A model generated the notes under the pieces. That model was not told the DNA's origin, made no database searches, and saw only the letters and a list, made by a program, of their open reading frames with translations. From the NCBI GenBank assembly GCA_002428385.1, contig DIWB01000001.1, positions 32,942-78,433 on the forward strand: a stretch of DNA of 45,492 bases. The letters are read 5' to 3'. Below are positions 16,291 through 25,300 of this stretch, in pieces. Numbering within the stretch: position 1 is the first letter of the stretch; each line of letters starts with the position of its first letter. A program made the translations under genes and the position numbers. The stretch comes from Bacteroidales bacterium UBA6117 (GTDB lineage: Bacteria > Bacteroidota > Bacteroidia > Bacteroidales > VadinHA17).

Positions 16291-17454
16291 TTATTTGAAC
16301 AGTTCGGCAAGTTTTCTCTGCAAAGCATCTCCCCTCAGGTTCGTGGCAATTATACGGCCATCTTTGTCAAGGAGATAGCTGGCCGGAATGGATTCGATTT
16401 TGTAAAGCGGGACCACGGATGAATTCCAGTATCCAAGGTCGCTCACATGGATCCACCTGCCAAGTCCGTCATCCTCGATTCCCTTTATCCAGGCATCGCG
16501 TGTCTTGTCAAGTGAAACCTGGAATATCTGGAATCCTTTTCCATGATAAAGATCCCAGGCTTTGACGAGGTTGGGATTTTCTGCCCTGCATGGAGGGCAC
16601 CATGCTGCCCAGAAATCAAGAAGGACATAGCTGCCTCTTGCAGAGGAGAGTTTTATCGTGTCACCTTCAGGGCTTGGAAGAGCTATTTCAGGCGCTTCCG
16701 TTTTTTCATCGCCTGTGGCATTCGAAGCATTGGATGTCTCGAAATATGCAACCATTTCTTCTATCTGGTTGTGAAGATCAATCACAGGACCGTACTCAGG
16801 GTACTTGCCGTACAATGAAGAATCGACCTTAAGGAACCAGTTGAGGTCTTTCTGGGGATCGAGGACATAAAGCTCCGGTGTCAGCATTGAGTACAGAACC
16901 GGGATCGTGGCAAGGGATGAAATATTCTCATCAATGAATTTCTTTGCATAACTGTTTATTTCATTCAGGTAACCGTCGCCCAGCCTGTCGAGCGAATCGA
17001 TAAAGCCAGCCATGTCAGCCCTGTCCGAATTAATTTCGAAAAGATCATTCAGGCCCCTGATATTGTTTCTTGTCCTGAGCAGCTTTTTGTTGAAGCCGGC
17101 TATCAGTTCCGTGCCTGATGACCCGGTTACAACGACCGGATAATTGAGCGAATCATAATGAGAAGTCATTTTTATTTTCTCTCCGGGCTCAACAAGCATT
17201 GTCAGAAAGTTATTTTGATTAATTTTGAGCAGATAAAAAGACGGGAATTTGACCTTCCTTTTGAACTCGAACCTACCATCATCTGAAATTATGGCGGAAT
17301 CAACATTTAGAAGCTCATTAGGTTTAAGCTCCTGCAGGAAAATATATTGCCCCGGCAATGGTTGTTCCAATATTCCGGAGATTTCGACATTGTTCTTTTG
17401 GCAGCCCGCAAGCATGAGGGCGGTCGATAAGATGAAGGCCAGTTTTCTGTTCAT
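16291..17454 (-). CDS. TlpA-like thiol-disulfide oxidoreductase lipoprotein (DUF4369)
   Basis: This is an envelope lipoprotein of 387 residues with lipobox LMLAGC (Cys18). A DUF4369 domain lies at about 22-130, a helical linker follows, and a TlpA-type thioredoxin domain covers about 250-387. The active site FWAAWCPPCRAENP holds Cys286 and Cys289, and the cis-Pro loop is ESIPASYLLDKDG. Such proteins reduce or isomerise disulfides in the periplasm; the in vivo substrate is not known. It is the first gene of an operon with the serine paralogue, 36 bases downstream, and lpxH. A perfect -7 box lies 43 bases upstream of the start. Confidence 0.92.
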   Translation of the reverse strand: MNRKLAFILSTALMLAGCQKNNVEISGILEQPLPGQYIFLQELKPNELLNVDSAIISDDGRFEFKRKVKFPSFYLLKINQNNFLTMLVEPGEKIKMTSHYDSLNYPVVVTGSSGTELIAGFNKKLLRTRNNIRGLNDLFEINSDRADMAGFIDSLDRLGDGYLNEINSYAKKFIDENISSLATIPVLYSMLTPELYVLDPQKDLNWFLKVDSSLYGKYPEYGPVIDLHNQIEEMVAYFETSNASNATGDEKTEAPEIALPSPEGDTIKLSSARGSYVLLDFWAAWCPPCRAENPNLVKAWDLYHGKGFQIFQVSLDKTRDAWIKGIEDDGLGRWIHVSDLGYWNSSVVPLYKIESIPASYLLDKDGRIIATNLRGDALQRKLAELFK

Positions 17455-17496
17455 GCAGAGGAAGTTGTTTGTTAATTAGTCTGTTTTATTGAGATG

Positions 17497-17504
17497 CAAA
17501 GTTA
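17497..17504 (-). promoter_or_regulatory. Candidate -7 box of the TlpA-lpxH operon
   Basis: Read on the minus strand this is TAACTTTG, a perfect TAnnTTTG, 43 bases before the start at 17454. No convincing TTTG was found 19-22 bases upstream, so only the -7 element is called. Confidence 0.4.
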
Positions 17505-17619
17505 TTCTTTTTTTTTTCAGGCCGAACCGAACGCTTATTTTATACAGTTGCCTTTGCATGTTTCAATAAAATGAAGTATCTTAAAAGACTTTTTAGTGAT
17601 ATCTTAAAAAGATTATTTT

Positions 17620-19572
17620 ATGAGTTACATTAAGTTCGAAAAAGGTCAGATTGTAAACCTCGAGTATTCGCTTTCGAGGGAAGTCATCAGGACCAACCGT
17701 GCAGGTTCCTATTCGTCCACCACCATAGTCGGGTGCAATACGAGGAAGTACCACGGTCTTCTTGTATGTCCGATAGATGCATTCGGCGGGGAGAGGCATG
17801 TTCTTCTTTCATCAATGGATGCGACAGTTGTGAATAACGACAAGAGTTTTAACACCGGGATCAGAAAATATAAAGGCGACTACTACAGTCCCAAAGGGCA
17901 CAAATACATCGAGGAACTCGAGATGGAAGGAATTCCGTCGAGGATTTACAGGGTCGGGGGTGTGAAGCTCAGGCACGAAAGACTTCTTACCCATTATGAG
18001 GAACAGTATATGGCAAGGTTCACGATCATTGAGGCATCGGAACCCATGAAGCTTCAGATACGTCCATTCCTGGCGTTCAGGAATATCCATGAGCTTACCC
18101 ATGCAAATCTTGCGGCAAACACCAAAGTTGAATTCATTCCCAACGGGATAAAAATGAAGCTGTACGAAGGATTCCCCTTCCTTCACATGCAATTCTCGAC
18201 AAATGCCGAATTCGTTCACGTACCTGACTGGTATCTGGGAGTTGAGTATATCGAGGAGCAGAAAAGAGGTTATGACTACTCTGAGGATCTTTTTACCCCG
18301 GGTTTCTTTGAGGTAGAGGCCGGAAAGGGAGATGTAATTGTGTTCTCGGCCTCCACAAAGGAAGAGAAACCATCGGGTTTCAAAACCAAGTTCACCAGGA
18401 CAGTCAGCGGGAAGATTCCGAGAAGCAATTTCTCAAACTGCCTGAGAAACGCTGCCCAGCAGTTTATCGAAAGGCGGCATGGCAAGACACTTGTGATTGC
18501 AGGTTATCCATGGTTCGGATCCTGGGGAAGGGATACATTCATCGCACTTCCCGGTCTGGCAACCGCCAGGCCTGCAAAAAAGCTTCAGCTCTACCGCGAG
18601 GTACTCGATACCCAGGTCGGGAGCATGAAAGACGGACTGTTTCCCAATATGGGTAATGCCGACAACCCTGCTTTCAATTCGGTCGATGCCCCGCTGTGGT
18701 TCTTCTGGGCCGTGCAGCAGTATATGGAGAACGGGGGAACAGATGCATGGGAACGTTACGGCGGACCCATGAAATCGGTGCTCAATGCTTACAGGTCGGG
18801 AACCGGCTTCAATATAGGAATGAGGGAAAACGGGCTGATTTATGCAGATGCCCCGGGAAAATCGCTTACCTGGATGGATGCCGTGGTATATGGTGTGCCT
18901 GTTACGCAGAGGAGCGGATACGCGGTTGAAATAAATGCACTATGGTATAACGCGGTATGCTTCACCCTCGATCTGGCGAGGCAGAACAAGGACAGGAAGT
19001 TTGTAAAGGAATACGAGGAACTTCCTGAACTTATAAACCTTTCTTTCCATGAACTGTTCTGTGATAATGCAAACGGTTATTTGGCCGACTATGTAAACGA
19101 TAAGGAGGGTAAGAACTACTTCGTCAGACCAAACATGCTAATCGCCGTGTCTCTTCCATATTCGATGCTGTCAAAGGATCAGATGAAACGGGTGCTCGAC
19201 ATCGCCGACAAGGAACTGCTTACGCCGAGGGGACTGCGTACCCTGTCGCCGGGCAACCCTCTTTACAAGGGAACTTACTTCGGGAACCAGGAGGAGAGAG
19301 ACAAAGCCTACCATAACGGCACTGTATGGCCATGGCTGATCGGGCCGTTCTGCGAGGGTTGGCTGAAGGTGTACGGCCTGCAGGGTGTGGCCAGGGTTAA
19401 AAAGCTTATCTGGGGATTCGAGGAGGTGATGAGTGAACATGGTGTCAGCACGATCTCCGAGATCCACGACGGTGATCCTCCTTACGCTCCCAACGGTGCC
19501 ATTTCGCAGGCATGGAGCGTCGGGGAGATCCTGAGGATCATGGATCTGCTTGAGAATAAATATTCTTTATAA
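17620..19572 (+). CDS. Glycogen debranching enzyme (amylo-alpha-1,6-glucosidase, GH133)
   Basis: This is a cytoplasmic debranching enzyme of 650 residues. An N-terminal GDE-N-type beta domain covers about 1-270 and begins with NLEYSLSREVIRTNRAGSYS. A GH133 alpha/alpha barrel spans about 280-640. Characteristic blocks are GYPWFGSWGRDTFIALPGL, DAPLWFFWAVQQY, TWMDA and the late YHNGTVWPWLIGPF. The domain corresponds to the amylo-1,6-glucosidase half of the eukaryotic debrancher and releases the alpha-1,6-linked branch glucose. It is the first gene of the glycogen operon, 15 bases before the GT4 gene. A TTTG at 17553 with a weak TATCTTAA at 17577 is the only promoter hint in the divergent gap. 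Confidence 0.93.
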   Translation: MSYIKFEKGQIVNLEYSLSREVIRTNRAGSYSSTTIVGCNTRKYHGLLVCPIDAFGGERHVLLSSMDATVVNNDKSFNTGIRKYKGDYYSPKGHKYIEELEMEGIPSRIYRVGGVKLRHERLLTHYEEQYMARFTIIEASEPMKLQIRPFLAFRNIHELTHANLAANTKVEFIPNGIKMKLYEGFPFLHMQFSTNAEFVHVPDWYLGVEYIEEQKRGYDYSEDLFTPGFFEVEAGKGDVIVFSASTKEEKPSGFKTKFTRTVSGKIPRSNFSNCLRNAAQQFIERRHGKTLVIAGYPWFGSWGRDTFIALPGLATARPAKKLQLYREVLDTQVGSMKDGLFPNMGNADNPAFNSVDAPLWFFWAVQQYMENGGTDAWERYGGPMKSVLNAYRSGTGFNIGMRENGLIYADAPGKSLTWMDAVVYGVPVTQRSGYAVEINALWYNAVCFTLDLARQNKDRKFVKEYEELPELINLSFHELFCDNANGYLADYVNDKEGKNYFVRPNMLIAVSLPYSMLSKDQMKRVLDIADKELLTPRGLRTLSPGNPLYKGTYFGNQEERDKAYHNGTVWPWLIGPFCEGWLKVYGLQGVARVKKLIWGFEEVMSEHGVSTISEIHDGDPPYAPNGAISQAWSVGEILRIMDLLENKYSL

Positions 19573-19587
19573 TAAAACAGGTGTGAT

Positions 19588-20886
19588 ATGCGCGTATTAA
19601 TGTTCGGTTGGGAGTTTCCGCCACACATATCGGGCGGGTTGGGTACAGCCAGTTATGGCCTGACAAAAGGTATGTCGACACTGGAGGACCTTGAGGTTAT
19701 CTTTGTTGTCCCGAAGGCCTGGGGAGACGAGGATCAGACCAAGGTAAGGCTTATAGGGGCCAACAAGGTGCCTGTATCATTTAAACAGGTTCACTATAAG
19801 GGATTCAGGCGCCCCCTTGAACAGATTGAAATATCCTCCAGGATTGTCCCGTATACCGATCCTGAAGAGTTCTGGGAAAGAATAAGTTCAGAGTCCTCCG
19901 GATACAAGCTCGTTGTGCAGACCAACAAGGAAGGCACAATCGATTTTTCGGGAAAATACGGCAGTGAACTGATGGATGAAATATACAAGTACTCAGTTGT
20001 CGCATCTGTAATAGCCGAAGAAAACGAATTCGACATTATACATGCCCACGACTGGCTTGCATATCCTGCAGGAATAGCAGCTATGGAGGTCTCGGGCAAA
20101 CCCCTGGTAATCCATGTCCACGCAACCGATTTTGACCGCAGCGGGGGAAATGTCAACCCCGATGTCTACCGGATTGAAAAGCTTGGAATGGATGCAGCAT
20201 CCAAAATAATTACAGTAAGCAACCTTACAAGGGACATTGTAATCAATAAATATAATATTGATCCTGAAAAAGTAGAGACTGTGTACAATGCAGTGGAACC
20301 GGTCAAAATGGCGCAGGATGCAACTTTGAAAAAGGGATTTGACGACAAGGTGGTCACTTTCCTCGGGAGGATCACCCTCCAGAAAGGTCCGGAATATTTT
20401 ATTGAGGCTGCATACAAAGTGCTTAAGGTTATGCCCGACGTAAGATTTGTAATGGCCGGATCGGGAGATATGATGGAAAGGATGATGCGAAGAGCTGCCT
20501 CCCTGAATATTACCGACCGTTTCCACTTTACCGGGTTCCTGAAAGGGAAGGATGTGTTCACCATGCTTAAAATGAGTGATGTTTACATTATGCCTTCAGT
20601 CTCCGAACCCTTCGGAATCTCTCCACTCGAAGCCATGCAGTCGAACGTACCGGTAATAATCAGTAAACAATCGGGGGTGTCGGAGATTCTTACCCACGCG
20701 GTTAAAACAGATTTCTGGGACATTGATGCGATGGCTGATGCAATCTATGGAATCCTGAATTATCCTGCTCTTTCCAAGATGTTCATAAAGAACGGGAAGG
20801 AAGAGGTGGTGAGGCTTAAATGGGATAATTCGGCAAGGCATGTCAGGGATATTTATTACAGAGTGATTTGGCAAAACAAGAACTAG
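19588..20886 (+). CDS. GT4-family glycosyltransferase of the glycogen operon
   Basis: This is a GT-B fold glycosyltransferase of family GT4 with 432 residues. The N-terminus MFGWEFPPHISGGLGTASYG resembles the glucan-binding start of glycogen and starch synthases. The acceptor domain contains IIHAHDWLAYPAGI, and the donor domain has the E-x7-E motif EPFGISPLE at about 344-352. It lies between the debranching enzyme and a GH57 enzyme, with 2 bases to the latter, so it probably acts on alpha-glucan. It could elongate short maltodextrins or a primer, since a separate GT3 synthase follows. The nucleotide sugar donor cannot be read from sequence. Confidence 0.88.
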   Translation: MRVLMFGWEFPPHISGGLGTASYGLTKGMSTLEDLEVIFVVPKAWGDEDQTKVRLIGANKVPVSFKQVHYKGFRRPLEQIEISSRIVPYTDPEEFWERISSESSGYKLVVQTNKEGTIDFSGKYGSELMDEIYKYSVVASVIAEENEFDIIHAHDWLAYPAGIAAMEVSGKPLVIHVHATDFDRSGGNVNPDVYRIEKLGMDAASKIITVSNLTRDIVINKYNIDPEKVETVYNAVEPVKMAQDATLKKGFDDKVVTFLGRITLQKGPEYFIEAAYKVLKVMPDVRFVMAGSGDMMERMMRRAASLNITDRFHFTGFLKGKDVFTMLKMSDVYIMPSVSEPFGISPLEAMQSNVPVIISKQSGVSEILTHAVKTDFWDIDAMADAIYGILNYPALSKMFIKNGKEEVVRLKWDNSARHVRDIYYRVIWQNKN

Positions 20887-20888
20887 AT

Positions 20889-22319
20889 ATGAGTTTAACA
20901 GGCAAAAAAGCTATATGCTTTTATTTTCAGGTTCATCAGCCTTTCAGGCTAAAAAGATACAGGTTCTTTGACCTGGGGCATGATCATTACTATTATGACG
21001 ATTTCACAAATGAATCGATCATGAGAAAGGTGGCGGACAACTGCTATCTGCCTGCCAACGAGATCATCCTCGACCAGATTCTGAAGAACAAGGGTAAATT
21101 CAAGGTGACTTTCTCGCTCACCGGTCTTGTGATTAAGCAGTTCCAGCTGTATGCCCCGGAAGTCCTTGATTCGTTCAGGAAACTGGCTGAAACGGGAATG
21201 GTGGAATTCCTCGCAGAGACCGAATCGCACTCGCTGGTGTCGATAAAGACCCGAAGCGAATTTGAGCGCCAGGTAAATGCCCACAGGGAGATGGTCAGGG
21301 AATTCCTTGGCTATGAGACCACATCCTTCAGGAATACGGAGCTTATCTATTCCGATCAGATAGGATCGTGGGTTGCCGACATGGGATTCAAGTCGATGCT
21401 TACCGAGGGCGCCAAGCACGTTCTGGGATGGAAAAGTCCGAACTTCCTGTATTGCAATTCAATCAATCCAAGGCTGAAGGTCCTGCTGAGGAATTTCGTC
21501 CTCAGTGATGATATCGCCTTCAGGTTCTCAAACAGGGGATGGGCTGAATGGCCGCTGACAACCGACAAATATGCCGCGTGGCTTTCCAAAATCGCTTCCA
21601 AAAGCGAACTTGTGAATGTTTTCCTTGATTATGAAACATTCGGGGAACATAATCATAAGGATACCGGAATATTTGACTTCCTCGAACACCTTCCTTCTGC
21701 GATCCTGAAGAAAACTCCCTATAAGTTTATGACTCCTACGGAAGTTGCGGAGAACCTCCAACCGGTTTCAGCAATAAGCATTCCTTCGCCTATCTCATGG
21801 GCCGACGAGGAGCGTGACATCACAGCATGGCACGGTAATGAGCTGCAGGTGGCAGCTCTGGAAAAACTATACAACCTGACGGATAAAGTCAACCGCTGCG
21901 AGGACAGCCAGATCAAAAAAGACTGGGAATACCTGCAGGCAAGCGACCATTTCTACTATATGGCCACAAAATTTTTCTCCGACGGCGCCGTGCACGCTTA
22001 CTTCAACCCATATGACACGCCCTACGACGCTTTCATGAATTATATGAACGTCCTGAGCGATTTCGAGATCAGGGTTAACCGTTTTGTCCCTGACAGGGAT
22101 ACCCATAACGAGATTTCAAAACTTAATGATCTTATTAAGGAAAAGGAATCCATTATCGATCAGCAGGCGGCGCAGATCGATGAACTGAGGAAAAAGTCCG
22201 GAACCAAAAAGAAAACAGCTCCGGCTACCGCACTTTTCTCGGGAGAAAGAGCAAAATCGCTCACCGGAAAGAAAACAACATCCAGGAAAACTTCAGGTAA
22301 AAGAAAATCTTCCAGGTAA
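20889..22319 (+). CDS. GH57 alpha-amylase/glucanotransferase with basic tail
   Basis: This is a GH57 enzyme of 476 residues. The signature HQPFR is at 16-20, the nucleophile is Glu151 in RNTELIY, and the acid/base is Asp247 in FLDYETFGEH. Family members include alpha-amylases, 4-alpha-glucanotransferases and branching enzymes; which one this is cannot be settled here. An ATG at 20868 would overlap the GT4 gene, so I start at 20889, 2 bases after its stop. The last 80 residues leave the fold: a short coiled coil (about 406-438) followed by a Lys/Ser/Thr-rich tail of about 40 residues. No signal peptide is seen, so it is cytoplasmic. It belongs to the glycogen operon. Confidence 0.88.
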   Translation: MSLTGKKAICFYFQVHQPFRLKRYRFFDLGHDHYYYDDFTNESIMRKVADNCYLPANEIILDQILKNKGKFKVTFSLTGLVIKQFQLYAPEVLDSFRKLAETGMVEFLAETESHSLVSIKTRSEFERQVNAHREMVREFLGYETTSFRNTELIYSDQIGSWVADMGFKSMLTEGAKHVLGWKSPNFLYCNSINPRLKVLLRNFVLSDDIAFRFSNRGWAEWPLTTDKYAAWLSKIASKSELVNVFLDYETFGEHNHKDTGIFDFLEHLPSAILKKTPYKFMTPTEVAENLQPVSAISIPSPISWADEERDITAWHGNELQVAALEKLYNLTDKVNRCEDSQIKKDWEYLQASDHFYYMATKFFSDGAVHAYFNPYDTPYDAFMNYMNVLSDFEIRVNRFVPDRDTHNEISKLNDLIKEKESIIDQQAAQIDELRKKSGTKKKTAPATALFSGERAKSLTGKKTTSRKTSGKRKSSR

Positions 22320-22376
22320 TTCGGAGTTATAATGTAAACCAGTATTGATTTAAAATCAGAACCAATTTATTTTATA

Positions 22377-25300
22377 ATGAATGTTGAACTAATTTTTGAG
22401 ACCAGTTGGGAAGTTTGCAACAAGGTCGGAGGTATTCATACGGTAATTTCAACAAAAGCGCTTAACATAATAAATGAGCTTGGCGACAATTATATTACCA
22501 TTGGCCCCGATGTATGGAGAGAAGAAGTCAAAAATCCGGAATTCATACCCGACGATTCATTGTTCCCTGAATGGAGGGCAGTGGCTGCCAATGAGGGACT
22601 CAGAGTAAAAGTCGGACGCTGGAACATAGCCGGAAAACCTATAGTCCTGCTGCTTGATTTTACCCCTTACTTCGGACAACAGAATGAAATATTTGCAAAG
22701 TTCTGGGAAACATATAAACTCGACAGCATCACCGGTCAGTGGGATTATGTGGAACCGGCGCTGTTCGGATATGCCGCCGGAAAAGTAATTGAAAGCTTTA
22801 CATCATACTATCACGAGCGTCATAATATCATAGCTCAGTTTCACGAATGGATGACCGGTACCGGGATACTGTATATCGAAAAATACGCTCCATGGATAGC
22901 CACGGCATTCACAACCCATGCAACTGTACTGGGACGATCGATAGCAGGAAACAACAGGCCCCTGTACGGGAAGCTTAAAGATTACAACCCCGTTCAGATA
23001 TCCAGGGAATTCAACGTGGTGGCAAAACAGTCGCTTGAAAAGATATCAGCCGCCGAGGCGGATGTCTTCACAACCGTGAGCGAAATCACTGCCAGTGAAT
23101 GTGCATATTTCCTGGGTAAAAATGTCGACCTGGTGACCCCCAACGGCTTTGAGGATTCATTTGTCCCTCCGGCCGAAGAATTCGGGCAGAAGCGACAGGC
23201 CGCCAGGGATAAGCTGAGAAGTGTCGCTGAGGCCGTTCTGGGCTATAATCTGAATGATGACTGCATGTTCATTGTAAACAGCGGAAGATATGAATTCCGT
23301 AACAAAGGCGTCGATATTTTAATAGACTCACTCGGGGAACTGAACAAGGAGGAGAACCTTGCACGGGAATGCGTGGCATTCATCCTGATGCCGGCCTATC
23401 ACAAGGGGCCCCGCCAGGACCTGATCGACATTCTCTATAATAACGGCCCGGTTAACGGCATTGACCGCTACCTGACGCATTGTCTGCATTATCCCGCAAG
23501 CGATCCGGTGCTTGCCAGCATTGCTAAAAACGGACTGTCCAATGAACAGAAGGAAAAGGTTAAAATAATTTTCGTGCCATCGTACCTCAACGGGAATGAC
23601 GGCATCTTCAACCTCTCTTACTACGACATTATTATCGGGTTCGACCTGTCGGTTTTCCCGTCATACTATGAACCCTGGGGATATACCCCGCTCGAAAGCC
23701 TTATGTTCTCCATTCCCACCGTCACAACCTCGCTGTCGGGGTTCGGCCTCTGGGTAAAGGAATACTTCAGGGACCACGGTAACGGAATTGCTGTTATCGA
23801 GAGGACTGATGATAATGAAAAGAGCGTGGTCGGCGAGATCAGGGATTTTATCAGGAAATATATAGGGCTTTCGGAAGGAGAAATCAGGGAAGCAAGGTTC
23901 AAAGCCCATGATATCTCAAGGATAGCAATGTGGGACAACCTGGTGAAACACTATTTCGAGGCTTATGAAATAGCTCTGGAACAGAGCAGTATGAGGAGGG
24001 ATGAACCAAGGGAGTTCACACAGTTTGTTGAGGCCCCCGGAAGGGAAATAAGGAAACCTCATCAGATACCGGTCTGGAAGGATATATATGTACAGAGCGA
24101 CGTTCCCGACAAACTTTCATCGCTCAAGGAACTCGCGAACAATCTTTGGTGGTCGTGGAACACCGGGGCTGAATCACTCTTCAGGAGAATGGATCCTTCC
24201 CTGTGGGAAAAGGTGCAGCATAACCCGAAACTACTTCTTGAAAAGATTGACTATAAACGACTCCTGGTTCTTGAGGATGACGAGGATTTTGTCGCTGATC
24301 TGGATGGAGTGATGAAGACTTTCAGGGACTATATCAGCAGACCGCAGGATAATGAGAAACCATCGGTGGCTTACTTCAGTATGGAGTTTGGAATTCATCC
24401 CTGCCTTAAAATCTACTCGGGAGGCCTTGGTATTCTTGCTGGCGATTACCTGAAGGAAGCAAGCGATTCCAATGTCAACATAACAGGTATAGGGCTTCTC
24501 TACAGATTCGGTTATTTCAAGCAAAAGCTCGGAATTAAGGGAGAACAGCTCACTATCTATGAAGCTGAGGAATTTTCGCGGCTTCCTATCAATCCGGTAA
24601 AGGATGCTGAGGGTAAACAGCGCATGGTAAGCATCGTCTGGCCGGGAAGAACTGTGAATATCCGCATCTGGGAAGCAAAAATAGGAAAAGTTTCGCTTCT
24701 GCTTCTTGATACCGATTTTGAGGATAACCTGCCTGAAGACCGCTCCATAACACACTACCTCTATGGAGGGGATCATGAGAACAGGCTTAAGCAGGAACTT
24801 ATCCTCGGCATTGGAGGCATCAGAGCCCTTAACGAAGTAGGGATCAAACCCGATCTCTATCACAGCAATGAAGGACACTCTGCATTCATCAGCCTCGAAA
24901 GGATACGTAAACTTATTGAGGATTACCATCTTACTTTCGATCAGGCGGTCGAGGTAATCAGACCGTCCACCCTGTTCACTACACACACCCCGGTTCCGGC
25001 CGGACATGACGCTTTCGAGGAAGATCTTCTGAGAAAATATATTTCCCATTATCATGCAAGGCTCAACATATCCTGGGATCAGCTCATGGATCTCGGCCGC
25101 TGCCCGGGGGATGCCGACAGAAAATTCAACATGAGCTTCCTGGCTACCCACATGTCGCAGGAACTGAATGGAGTGAGCAAGCTTCACGGTGAGGTTACCC
25201 AGGGGCTCTTTAATAAACTCTGGCCCGGTTACCTGAAAGAGGAACTTTTTATCGGATATGTCACAAACGGTGTTCATTATCCTACTTGGATTGCCCCTGA

